Positions 35,460 to 44,150 of a stretch of DNA of 64,000 nucleotides are shown in pieces. Within the stretch, counting starts at the first letter, position 1. Each line of letters starts with the position of its first letter. Origin of the DNA: Terriglobia bacterium (GTDB lineage: Bacteria; Acidobacteriota; Terriglobia; Terriglobales; Acidobacteriaceae); the NCBI GenBank assembly GCA_032252755.1, contig JAVUPY010000025.1:62001-126000 (forward strand), in the 5' to 3' direction. The translations under genes were made by a program, and so were the position numbers. The notes under the pieces were generated by a model. The model was given only the letters and a program-made list of their open reading frames with translations. It did not search any database and was not told the origin of the DNA.

Positions 35460-36004
35460 CGTGCAATCTCCTCTTCCAGCAGCGTGAGAGATCGAAGCTG
35501 AACACCGCCGCGGAATCTGAACCGACTGGGCCCACGAGGCACTGAGAGGAAGGATCCTTCACCAGTCATACGTCGACAACTATTGAGAAGTTCACTCATC
35601 CAGAATTTCGGTACTTGTGCCGCAACAAAATCCTGACCATTTGACCCAGCTTATTCATAGGTAGGAAGGGTGAGGCTACGATGGTGTGATAATCCTTTCG
35701 GCATGAGAAAAACGCAACGTAGGGAATGAAGTATTTCCCTGGAGCAAATGCTAAAGAAGCTGCGTCATCGCCCCTATCTTTGTCGATTCAACATCCTGGA
35801 AGTCATCTCAGCGGGCCGGTGTTCACAAGCCCCAAACGGCATACCCGCCGATAACGCGCAATGCGCTACTGCGATTGGACAAGCCGCCAGCCCGGCACAT
35901 GTATCACATACGCGAGTGACCCGAATCACAGACCCAGGTGGCTCTTCGGGGCCATACATTGCGCCACAGCGTGGGCCACCGCAATTGCACGGAAAGGGTT
36001 CGAC
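35460..36004. other. 545-base region upstream of the TPR kinase
   Basis: Open frames here lack start signals and family resemblance. The kinase frame extends back to 35861, but the peptide there (SDPNHRPRWLFG) looks untranslated. GGAAAGGG at 35991-35998 precedes the TTG start. Confidence 0.45.
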
Positions 36005-38401
36005 TTGGCATCGCAGGGGATTCATCCGTCTATTTCGGCAGGGCAGAAGCTTGACCATTATCGAATCGTCGAAGAAATCGGCGTGGGCGGGATGGGTGTT
36101 GTTTACCGAGCGCACGATGAACACCTCGACCGTGAAGTTGCGATCAAAGTTCTCCCTGAAGGTGCTCTTGCCAACAACGCTGCCCGGAAGCGTTTCCATA
36201 ACGAAGCTCGTGCAGTTTCCAAGCTGAATCATCCAAATATTGCAACAATTCATGCCTTTGACAGCATAAGGGACCTGGATTATCTCGTGATGGAGTATGT
36301 CCCCGGGGAAAAGATGCGCGACAAAGTGGCCGCCGGCCCACTGTCACAATCCGAAATTGCGAACTTGGGCTTGCAGGTTGCGGAAGGTCTCGTTGCGGCA
36401 CACCAATGCGGGATAGTGCATCGCGATCTGAAGCCGGAAAACGTGCGGCTCACACTTGACGGTCGACTGAAAATCCTCGATTTTGGCCTTGCTAAATTGA
36501 TCCGCCCTTTTACGGATATAACGACAACCGACAGCAATATCTCAGGAGTGGCCGGCACATTGCCCTACATGGCACCGGAACAGTTGCTGGGCAAGGTAGT
36601 GGACCACCGCACTGACCTGTTCTCGTTTGGCGTAATGCTATATGAGATGGGCACCGGAGCGTTGCCGTTCACGGGGAGCACAGCTTCCGCGATTTCCGAC
36701 GCAATCCTCCATCGCGTGCCGACGCCACCGGTGCAGATCAATCCCAAACTGAGTCCGAGGCTGCAAGAAATCATCCACAAGGCGCTGGAGAAAGCTCCGG
36801 AGTTGCGTTATCAGCATGCGGCGGATATGCGAGCGGACTTACAGCGATTGAAGCGAGATTCGCAACCAGCGCTTCCCGTAGCCGCCGCTCAGTCGCAGAT
36901 ATTCGCGGTTGATCCAAACGTTCGGAGCCGGCTGGCGATGCTCGTGCCAGCAGTAGTTGTTGCCGTGCTGCTGGCGATCCTGGTTGTTCTTCCCATGATA
37001 CGCACGCGCATGAGTTCTCCGCCGCCCGCGCACACAGCCACCGATTTGTCCCCAGCATCGATCGCTGTGCTCCCGTTCGCTGACCTGAGTGCGAACAAAA
37101 CCGAGGAATACTTTTCGGATGGATTGACCGAAGAGCTAATCAACGATTTAGCAAAAATTCCCGAGTTGCGGGTCACCGCCCGAACGTCATCCTTCCAGTT
37201 CAGGGACAAGAGTGAGGACCTGCGCACTATAGGCGAGAAACTGAATGTGGCAACGGTTCTGGAAGGCAGTATTCGCAAACAAGGTAAGCGTGTACGAATC
37301 AGCGTTGAACTGATCAAGACATCGGACGGTTTTCATCTATGGTCGGAGACCTACGACCGAGATCTCACCGACATCTTCGCTGTGCAGGAAGGAATTGCAC
37401 AATCTGTGGCGGGGGCCCTGAAACTGAAGCTGCTGGGAAGAAAACCGGCCCTCACACGGGCGATGAATCCTGAGGCGTACAACGAATACCTGCAAGGAAA
37501 TTACTTCTCGCAGCGAGTCACGAAGGAGAGCATGGAAAAAGCTGTGGGCTACTATCAGCACGCGATCAAACTTGATCCAGATAATGCGCCAGCATGGGCT
37601 GGGCTGGCTCGAGCCCGCGGCGTTCAGGCCGGCAATGGACTCATTCCTCTGCACGAAGGATTCCGAGAGGCGCGGGCAGCCGCGGAGCGGGCCCTGGCTC
37701 TAGATCCGAGCCTGGCCGAAGCCCATGCGGCTATGGGCTTCATCGAGAGAAACTACGACTGGGACTGGGCCGGCGCGGATGCATCTTTCCAGCGCGCCTT
37801 GGCGCTGGATCCCGGAGACGCCAATGCATTCGGAGACGCAAGCAATATGGCTGCTACCCTGGGCCGATGGAACGAAGCTATGCGATTGGTCGCCCGCAGA
37901 GTAGAACTCGACCCGCTCCGGGCACAGGCGCGCCTGCAACTCGGGGCGACCGCTTGGTACGCCGGTCGGCTAGATCAAGCCGCAGCAGCACTTCAGAAAG
38001 CACTGGAACTCAACCCAGACGGTCAGTTCGTCCATACCGAACTCAGCCGCGTGTACTTGGCAAACTCACATCCGCAAGAAGCACTGGCCGAAGCGGAACG
38101 CGAGACGCAGCCTGGGTTCCGTTTGCAAGCGTTGGCACTTGCGTACTATGCACTGGGCCGTAGGCAGTACTCAGATCGAGCGCTGGCAGAACTGATTGAG
38201 AAGTACCAAGCCGACTGGGCCTTGCAGATTGCGGAGGTGTACGCCTTTCGTGGAGAGGTCGACCTCGCCTTCGCGTGGCTGGAGCGTGCCTATGTCCAAC
38301 GCGATGCCGGGCTCTCCCTCATCAAAGACGACCCGCTGCTGAAGAATCTGGACCACGACCCGCGCTACGCAGCCTTCCTGAAGAAAATGGGCCTGGCATA
38401 G
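36005..38401 (+). CDS. Ser/Thr protein kinase with TolB-like and TPR domains
   Basis: I chose the TTG at 36005 as the start because GGAAAGGG lies six bases upstream and the protein then begins shortly before the kinase. Residues 20-275 are a Hanks-type kinase with glycine loop GVGGMG, K48 in VAIKVLPE, HRDLKPEN (D141) and DFG (D159). A membrane helix follows near 304-326, then a TolB-like domain (SIAVLPFADLSANKTEEYFSDGLTEEL) and about nine TPRs. The extracytoplasmic part closely resembles that of the winged-helix regulator at 13731-15563. It is probably a membrane signalling kinase. Confidence 0.88.
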   Translation: MASQGIHPSISAGQKLDHYRIVEEIGVGGMGVVYRAHDEHLDREVAIKVLPEGALANNAARKRFHNEARAVSKLNHPNIATIHAFDSIRDLDYLVMEYVPGEKMRDKVAAGPLSQSEIANLGLQVAEGLVAAHQCGIVHRDLKPENVRLTLDGRLKILDFGLAKLIRPFTDITTTDSNISGVAGTLPYMAPEQLLGKVVDHRTDLFSFGVMLYEMGTGALPFTGSTASAISDAILHRVPTPPVQINPKLSPRLQEIIHKALEKAPELRYQHAADMRADLQRLKRDSQPALPVAAAQSQIFAVDPNVRSRLAMLVPAVVVAVLLAILVVLPMIRTRMSSPPPAHTATDLSPASIAVLPFADLSANKTEEYFSDGLTEELINDLAKIPELRVTARTSSFQFRDKSEDLRTIGEKLNVATVLEGSIRKQGKRVRISVELIKTSDGFHLWSETYDRDLTDIFAVQEGIAQSVAGALKLKLLGRKPALTRAMNPEAYNEYLQGNYFSQRVTKESMEKAVGYYQHAIKLDPDNAPAWAGLARARGVQAGNGLIPLHEGFREARAAAERALALDPSLAEAHAAMGFIERNYDWDWAGADASFQRALALDPGDANAFGDASNMAATLGRWNEAMRLVARRVELDPLRAQARLQLGATAWYAGRLDQAAAALQKALELNPDGQFVHTELSRVYLANSHPQEALAEAERETQPGFRLQALALAYYALGRRQYSDRALAELIEKYQADWALQIAEVYAFRGEVDLAFAWLERAYVQRDAGLSLIKDDPLLKNLDHDPRYAAFLKKMGLA

Positions 38402-38713
38402 AGGCTTGGGACTTTGGCTCTGTCGATCGGCTACTGTCGCGCAACTGGCGCGCTACTTCCGAATGACCACAATTCGGAAGTTATGATCAGCATTCTCCGC
38501 AGCTTAGTGGCTCTTGAACTGGCCTGATTGAACCATGTGTCCTGAATCAAAGAAGGAATTCCGGCTGGCTGAATGGACCCAGGCTCCATCACTGACGATT
38601 GCTGGGCGAATCTGGTGCGAGCGATCGTCGCACTTAGGTCCGTTTTGCCCTGTTGAGCGCCGCTCCCTTTGGATATATAAACCCGGAGTATCGTTCCCGC
38701 ATCGGAGAGTATC
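38402..38713. other. Intergenic region with ypfJ promoter
   Basis: No gene seen. The only signal is the promoter at 38653-38681. Confidence 0.45.
38653..38681 (+). promoter_or_regulatory. Sigma-70-like promoter
   Basis: TTGAGC (38653-38658) and TATAAA (38676-38681) are 17 bp apart. The start would be near 38689, giving a 25-base leader with GGAGAG before the ATG at 38714. Confidence 0.55.
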
Positions 38714-39586
38714 ATGGATTGGCAAGATCGTGGTCGCAGCAGTGACCTGGAAGATCGCCGTGGCGAAAGGGTTGGCCTGGGCGGCGGGCTGCCCCTCATG
38801 CTGATGTCCATGCTTTTCAGCCGTATGGGCATAGGCGGTGTGGTTTTGTTCCTCGTGCTGATGTTTTTCTTCCGCGGGAGTTTCATGAACCTCATCAGCG
38901 GCGGCTCCGGGGGCTCCTCGAGCAGCGCCCCCCGCACTGTGAATGACCCCGCGGAAGAGCCGAGAGTCCGCTTCGTCTCTTTCGTGCTCGACGACGTGCA
39001 GCAAACCTGGCAGCAGAACTTCCAGCAGCGCGGAATGCAATACCCGCATGCGCACCTCGTGCTCTTCCGTGATTCCATCCAGTCCGGCTGTGGCATGGCG
39101 CAGTCCCAGACTGGACCGTTCTACTGTCCCGCCGACCAGAAGGCTTACATCGATCTGAGTTTCTACGACGAACTTCGCAACCGTTTCGGCGCCGACGGCG
39201 ATTTCGCGCAAGCCTATGTCCTCGCCCATGAGATCGGCCATCACGTTCAAGATGTTCTTGGCACGGAACGCAAGGTCCGCCGTGCCATGCAGGACAATCC
39301 CGACGAGCAGAACGCACTTTCGGTTCGTCTCGAACTCCAAGCCGACTGCTACGCCGGGGTCTGGGGACACTCGACCCAGCAGCGGAAACTCGTCAACGAA
39401 CGGGATATCGCAGGTGCGCTCAATGCAGCCGCCGCTATCGGCGACGATCGTATCCAGCGAATGTCAGGCCGGGAAGTGAGTCCGGAGACCTTTACGCACG
39501 GCTCGTCAGAACAGCGCCAGATGTGGTTCAAGAGAGGCCTCGACAACGGCACGATCGAAGCCTGCAATACCTTCGCCACGCAATAG
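38714..39586 (+). CDS. ypfJ: YpfJ-type neutral zinc metallopeptidase
   Basis: The 290-residue protein starts with a short polar head (MDWQDRGRSSDLEDRRG) typical of the family, then a membrane helix at about 38-55. The catalytic site is HEIGHH near residue 176. A downstream ELQADCYAGVWGH supplies the third ligand region (E/D). The substrate is unknown; relatives act in envelope maintenance. GGAGAG lies four bases upstream of the ATG. Confidence 0.9.
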   Translation: MDWQDRGRSSDLEDRRGERVGLGGGLPLMLMSMLFSRMGIGGVVLFLVLMFFFRGSFMNLISGGSGGSSSSAPRTVNDPAEEPRVRFVSFVLDDVQQTWQQNFQQRGMQYPHAHLVLFRDSIQSGCGMAQSQTGPFYCPADQKAYIDLSFYDELRNRFGADGDFAQAYVLAHEIGHHVQDVLGTERKVRRAMQDNPDEQNALSVRLELQADCYAGVWGHSTQQRKLVNERDIAGALNAAAAIGDDRIQRMSGREVSPETFTHGSSEQRQMWFKRGLDNGTIEACNTFATQ

Positions 39587-39828
39587 ACCTTCAGCTAGCT
39601 AGCTCCAAAGCTGCACCTGCAGCGGCGAAGTTCGTTCTTTCGGCGCTCGTTCGTTGCGGACAATGGATACCGTGTCCACTGCTCGGCACTCACCGCCATC
39701 CCGAGGGGCACGCCAGAGAATTGGGCTTTGTTTGGCCTTTCGGGTCGGTTTTATCGTGGTCTGATGGAGATTAACCGCAGCAGACAAATAAGACCCGCAA
39801 TGCACAGACTGGTCGTCTTTAGCTCTGA

Positions 39829-42800
39829 TCACCACGTTACGCGAAGTGCGATCTGAATCTGTCGGGGGTCGAATGCGGCGGTTGGGACTCCGGCGACAGT
39901 ATAGAGCGGATTTACGTCAGCAACATTAAACCGATTAATAACGTTGAATGTGTCGACAATTGCATCCAGGGCAAACCGTTCGCGCAACTGAACCCGACGC
40001 GATATGCGCAGGTCATTAAAGATAGTCCAGGGCTTTGCACCAGCGTTTCGCTTTAGATTGCCGTTGAAGGTCGCGTTTGGGTCTCGGTAACACGGCAGTT
40101 GAAAAAAGCCCGTCGGTGAAAAGCGGGATGCAACAACGGGATCTCCACAGGCATTAGCCAAAGTGTCCGGGCGAACCGCCATTGGCCGGTCCATTGCGAC
40201 GTAGAAGTCGAAGTTCCTGTCTGTATAGGTGACGATATTAAAAGGTCTTCCTGAACTGACCTCGATGATCGGCGCCAATGTCCAACCATTCAGTAGCCGC
40301 GCCAGACCTTTCTTGAAGACGTTTCCAGATTCGAACACCGCACTGAGTACCGCTCGGTGCCGTTGATCAAACAGCGAGTTCGCACGCTCGCGTTCCGGGT
40401 GGTACGAATCCTGCGGTCCTACGCCACTTTGCAGATCGGTGCTTCCGTCATCAATTGCATGAGCCCAAGTATACGAGAGTAGAAATTCATGATGGGCGCT
40501 CGCGCGTTTACGAAGATTCGCTGTAAATCCGTGATAAGACGATGTGCCGTCGGAGAAATTGGCTGGCAGCCCGCTGAACGGAATCGGAACCCCGACCCCC
40601 AGCCCGAATTCCTTCATCGTGCTTGCCGCGTCATCAGCACAAACGGCGAATGGTGACGCTGTTCCTGTCAGGGAGGGATTCAGTCCCGAGGGTCGAAAAA
40701 AACTCACAAGCGGCGCAGGCGCGAAATTTGAAGACTCCCAGACCGGAGGTAATCCCAGTGCCCGCAGCATGGCCGGGCACGTGGAGACCGATAGCGGATC
40801 TGAAGGCCTCAATTGGTTCAGCACGGCGGTCGGAACGCCTGCCGCAGCGAGCGAATCGACAGCCGCAGAAGCACGGTCATAATTCAGCTTCAGCAAGTCA
40901 CTGCGGACTCCGTTGGTTTTGTCATAAGGACGATTCAGATGTCGTCCGCCGGCAAAGTTATACTCCAGCTCCAATGCCAAGTTAGCGCCAAATGCATGCT
41001 CCACTGAGAGATTTGCCTGGTTCGAGTACCCGTACTGAAAATCGCGTCCGACCGGCATAGCAAATGGCAACATTACCAGTGACACCCCGTTTGCCAGATA
41101 CTGCTGTTCTGTGAAGATGGACGGAGCGTTGGGGGCAGGATTGAATCTCTGTTCTTCCGGAAGATAGTTAAATGCAGGCGGCAGACAGTTCAGCAGTCCC
41201 TGGAAAGCGTTGGTTGCGTTTAATAAATTCCTGTTATTTGGACTGCATCCTGGCATTCCAGCGAAGAGTGTTACCAGCGGGGCCTGTGCGCCGTCTGCGA
41301 CATCCGAATCGAATGCCATAGCCATGAGCGGGTGATCGAAGAAGATGCCGTAAGAAGCACGCACGACATTTCTTCCACTAGCTCGCGGATCCCATGCTAC
41401 GCCGAGTCGGGGTGAAACATTGTTATAGTCGCGCGGAATGCCCTGGGTGATTCCCATCACCCTTTCCGCTGCTTGAGACATTGCATTGATTGCCTTGAAT
41501 TCCGGGGTCAGTTCCACGTCATAGCGAAGGCCGTAGTTCACAGTCAGGTTCGATCGCATGCGCCAACTGTCTTGGACAAATCCAGAAAATGACCGATTCG
41601 TGAAGTGCTCACTCGGATTGCCGACACCCTGTGTGAATGATTGCGGAATTCCCAAACCATAGGCCTGCACCGGACTAAATCCCGGGATCGCTATCTTTTC
41701 CAGTCCAAATGCGGATAAATCGAGTTGATCAAGAGGATTTCCGTTTTCATCCGTGATCAACGAGCCGGCCCTGAGGGAGCCCACCGTATAAAGCCCCCCG
41801 AATTGGATTGTGTACACTCCGCTCAGTGGAAGTATGTGGACGTCGGCGCCGGTCTTAAAGGTGTGCCTTCCTTTGGAGACCGTGAAATTGTCAGAAAACT
41901 GGAATCGCTCCTCTGTTCGAGCAACATAGGAAACCGGTTCACGTCCAAAGAAAGCGTAGCCGGCGATGTTGATGCCAGGATTGCTTCCTCCCTCAGAACT
42001 CGAATTGACATATCGGAGGCCTCGATACGCATATTGCGAACGAAACTCATTGACTTTGTTGGCGCCGAGGACCCACGTATGCTGCGCCGAAACCGTCCAA
42101 TCCGAGTAACGCTGATCGGCACTGCGAGACTGGGAACTCTGTCCAAGATTAGCGGCGATTTGCGTGTTCTGAATACCGGTCAGAAAGCTCGGACTGAACC
42201 CAATTCGCAACGTTCCGGTCTGGTCGTTGCTGAATCGGTTATCGAGGCGAAGAGAGTAGATGTCCGTAGCCTCCGTGACTGGGTAGTTCCCAATTAGGGA
42301 TTTCAGCGGAACAAAGGATTTTTGCAACGCAGCTCCGCTGGTTGGAAAAACCGTGAGTCCGGCAGGAGCAGGTAAAGAAAACCTTGCCGCCAGACCGGCG
42401 ACGACATCAATCATCATTGGCGAAGGAAGCTCTCCATTCAGTGCGACTCCGCTGCCACCACCCGCGAACGCGAGGTATGACGACATGAATCTCTGAAGTG
42501 AGGGTGCTAGCGCATTCTTCTGTGCTGCGGATAGAGAATTGAACTTGGCCGCCAAATCCGAAACAAAGTACGCCTGTTCTGGGGTGAGCAGAACGGTACC
42601 GTAAGACGTACCTCCCAACCCGAATAACGGCGCAAGAGGAGTGGTGTCATATGGTTCGAAGCCAAAATTATTCGAGCCAATGGTCGAAAAGCCCGTCTCC
42701 CGCCGGCGCGTTGCTTCATATGAAAAGAAGTAAAACGCTTTATGTTTTAGGAGAGGGCCGCCCAAGCTTAAACCCGTTTGTACACGCGTGTAGGCCGGAT

Positions 42801-43617
42801 CTGTTTCCGTGCTGAACGCATTCACGGCCTGGAGCTTGCGATTGCGAAGGTAGCCGAAAGCACTGCCATGTGTGCTGTCAGTCCCGGATTTCGTGACAAT
42901 GTTGATGAGTCCACCCGATGCCCGGCCGTACTCGGCGGCGAAGTTGTTCGTCTGAATCTGGAATTCCTGTACTGACTCCTGCGATACCGTCGAACGAACG
43001 CCATTAGTTGTGTTATCGATGGAATCGGTTCCGTCCACGTTGACCAGATTCGAGCGCGGTCTCTGCCCGCTGAAACTGATTCCGGAAGTGGGTGCGGCCC
43101 CTACGACGGGAGAGGAGTCGCGAGTCAGCCGTGAATCCATCAAGGCGAAATTGATGTACTGCCGCCCATTGATTGGAAGATTTGTGACGCTCTGTTGCCC
43201 AATCGTTGTTGCCGATGCGGAACGCTGCGTCTCGACAATGCCGGGATCTCCCGTGACAGTCACATTGTCACTGACGCTTGCTACGGCCAGCTTTGTGGAA
43301 AGCTCGGCGACCTCTCCAAGATTGAGTCGTACGTCTTTGACGAGGGAGACGGCAAAGCCCTCAGCCTGAATGGAAACGGTGTACTCATCGGGGGGTAATG
43401 CAATAAATAAACATTCGCCATTCGAGTCGGTCGTGTTCGAGCGCTCCACTTTGCGCGCGTCGTCTCTAACGGTAATGGCCGCTCCGCTGATGACAGCCCC
43501 GTCCGGATCTCTGATTGTGATTCGAAGATCGGCGCTGGCGACACTCTGGCACCAACCACTTGCGACGACCAACATCGCGAAGACAGTGACACCGGCAACT
43601 CGGGCGACCGCCATCAT
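39829..43617 (-). CDS. Oar-like TonB-dependent outer-membrane receptor
   Basis: I chose the ATG at 43617 (AAGGAA seven bases upstream); the frame runs to 43905 but the added peptide is unlike a signal. The 1262-residue protein has a signal peptide, then a carboxypeptidase-regulatory-like beta domain (LRITIRDPDGAVISGAAITVRD) at about 25-110. A plug domain follows (NVDGTDSIDNTTNG, IQTNNFAAEYGRASGGLINIVTKSGT), and a large beta barrel that ends in IALRVTW. This Oar-type architecture is abundant in acidobacteria and takes up large substrates or exports proteins. Its start overlaps a small upstream gene (ATGA). Confidence 0.9.
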   Translation of the reverse strand: MMAVARVAGVTVFAMLVVASGWCQSVASADLRITIRDPDGAVISGAAITVRDDARKVERSNTTDSNGECLFIALPPDEYTVSIQAEGFAVSLVKDVRLNLGEVAELSTKLAVASVSDNVTVTGDPGIVETQRSASATTIGQQSVTNLPINGRQYINFALMDSRLTRDSSPVVGAAPTSGISFSGQRPRSNLVNVDGTDSIDNTTNGVRSTVSQESVQEFQIQTNNFAAEYGRASGGLINIVTKSGTDSTHGSAFGYLRNRKLQAVNAFSTETDPAYTRVQTGLSLGGPLLKHKAFYFFSYEATRRRETGFSTIGSNNFGFEPYDTTPLAPLFGLGGTSYGTVLLTPEQAYFVSDLAAKFNSLSAAQKNALAPSLQRFMSSYLAFAGGGSGVALNGELPSPMMIDVVAGLAARFSLPAPAGLTVFPTSGAALQKSFVPLKSLIGNYPVTEATDIYSLRLDNRFSNDQTGTLRIGFSPSFLTGIQNTQIAANLGQSSQSRSADQRYSDWTVSAQHTWVLGANKVNEFRSQYAYRGLRYVNSSSEGGSNPGINIAGYAFFGREPVSYVARTEERFQFSDNFTVSKGRHTFKTGADVHILPLSGVYTIQFGGLYTVGSLRAGSLITDENGNPLDQLDLSAFGLEKIAIPGFSPVQAYGLGIPQSFTQGVGNPSEHFTNRSFSGFVQDSWRMRSNLTVNYGLRYDVELTPEFKAINAMSQAAERVMGITQGIPRDYNNVSPRLGVAWDPRASGRNVVRASYGIFFDHPLMAMAFDSDVADGAQAPLVTLFAGMPGCSPNNRNLLNATNAFQGLLNCLPPAFNYLPEEQRFNPAPNAPSIFTEQQYLANGVSLVMLPFAMPVGRDFQYGYSNQANLSVEHAFGANLALELEYNFAGGRHLNRPYDKTNGVRSDLLKLNYDRASAAVDSLAAAGVPTAVLNQLRPSDPLSVSTCPAMLRALGLPPVWESSNFAPAPLVSFFRPSGLNPSLTGTASPFAVCADDAASTMKEFGLGVGVPIPFSGLPANFSDGTSSYHGFTANLRKRASAHHEFLLSYTWAHAIDDGSTDLQSGVGPQDSYHPERERANSLFDQRHRAVLSAVFESGNVFKKGLARLLNGWTLAPIIEVSSGRPFNIVTYTDRNFDFYVAMDRPMAVRPDTLANACGDPVVASRFSPTGFFQLPCYRDPNATFNGNLKRNAGAKPWTIFNDLRISRRVQLRERFALDAIVDTFNVINRFNVADVNPLYTVAGVPTAAFDPRQIQIALRVTW

Positions 43618-43847
43618 TGCAGTTCCTTTGCAGGCATTGACCTGTGGTCGCCAGTATTTATGAGATCGTATGAGCTTCCGTGCCCGTGATGTGAACGAGA
43701 GGGTACAAACAATCGGAACAGAACGAGGAAGGGAACGGTTACAAGAAGGATTTCGATGACCAGCAAGAGCTTCAGTAGATCCCAGGATGTCATCTCGACA
43801 AACTTCTGAACGGTGGGTCCAAAGGCAATACACGTCACGTTCAACAT
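43614..43847 (-). CDS. Small single-span membrane protein coupled to the TonB receptor
   Basis: The 77-residue product has an excellent ribosome binding site (GGGAGG four bases before ATG 43847). One hydrophobic span (SWDLLKLLLVIEILLVTVPF) is followed by a His/Ser-rich tail. Its stop overlaps the receptor start as ATGA, so translation is coupled. I recognise no family. It could help membrane insertion or TonB-box engagement, but this is inference. Confidence 0.7.
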   Translation of the reverse strand: MLNVTCIAFGPTVQKFVEMTSWDLLKLLLVIEILLVTVPFLVLFRLFVPSRSHHGHGSSYDLINTGDHRSMPAKELQ

Positions 43848-43962
43848 GCTGCCTCCCAGCCAATACTTGTGAGGGAAGTCGGGGTCCTGGCGCTTGAGTC
43901 GGCACTCACTACTGCTGACGATAAAATTATGGTGCCGGAAAAGACCAGAGAGACAGAATTAA

Positions 43963-43978
43963 TTTCAAACGCTTGAAA
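43963..43978. promoter_or_regulatory. Operator-like dyad upstream of the TonB receptor operon
   Basis: TTTCAA-ACGC-TTGAAA is symmetric except at two central bases and has a central CG, as LacI-family operators do. It lies about 115 bases upstream of the small membrane protein. No LacI gene is in the window. Confidence 0.3.
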
Positions 43979-44055
43979 TACGGAGGATAAATTCCAGATT
44001 GAGATGCGCGAGATCGTGCATCCAGCACAGTTTCCGGCGAACTGATCCTTCAAGA

Positions 44056-44086
44056 AAGCGCGGATAGGCTGAGCCTATCCGCGCTT
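44056..44086 (-). terminator. Strong hairpin between two minus-strand operons
   Basis: AAGCGCGGATAGGC (44056-44069) pairs perfectly with GCCTATCCGCGCTT (44073-44086) around a three-base loop. On the minus strand the stem is followed by TCTTGAAGG, a weak T-run. It ends the lipoprotein transcript 65 bases past its stop. Confidence 0.7.
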
Positions 44087-44150
44087 CTGTCGACCACCCC
44101 TGCGGAGGGTGCGGACGATCCTGCAGCTCCCGATTTAATTCATAGGGGCG

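Noticed and set aside
43618-43905. N-terminal extension of the TonB receptor
   Set aside because: It has no signal peptide and overlaps a well-supported small ORF; the signal peptide begins at 43617.
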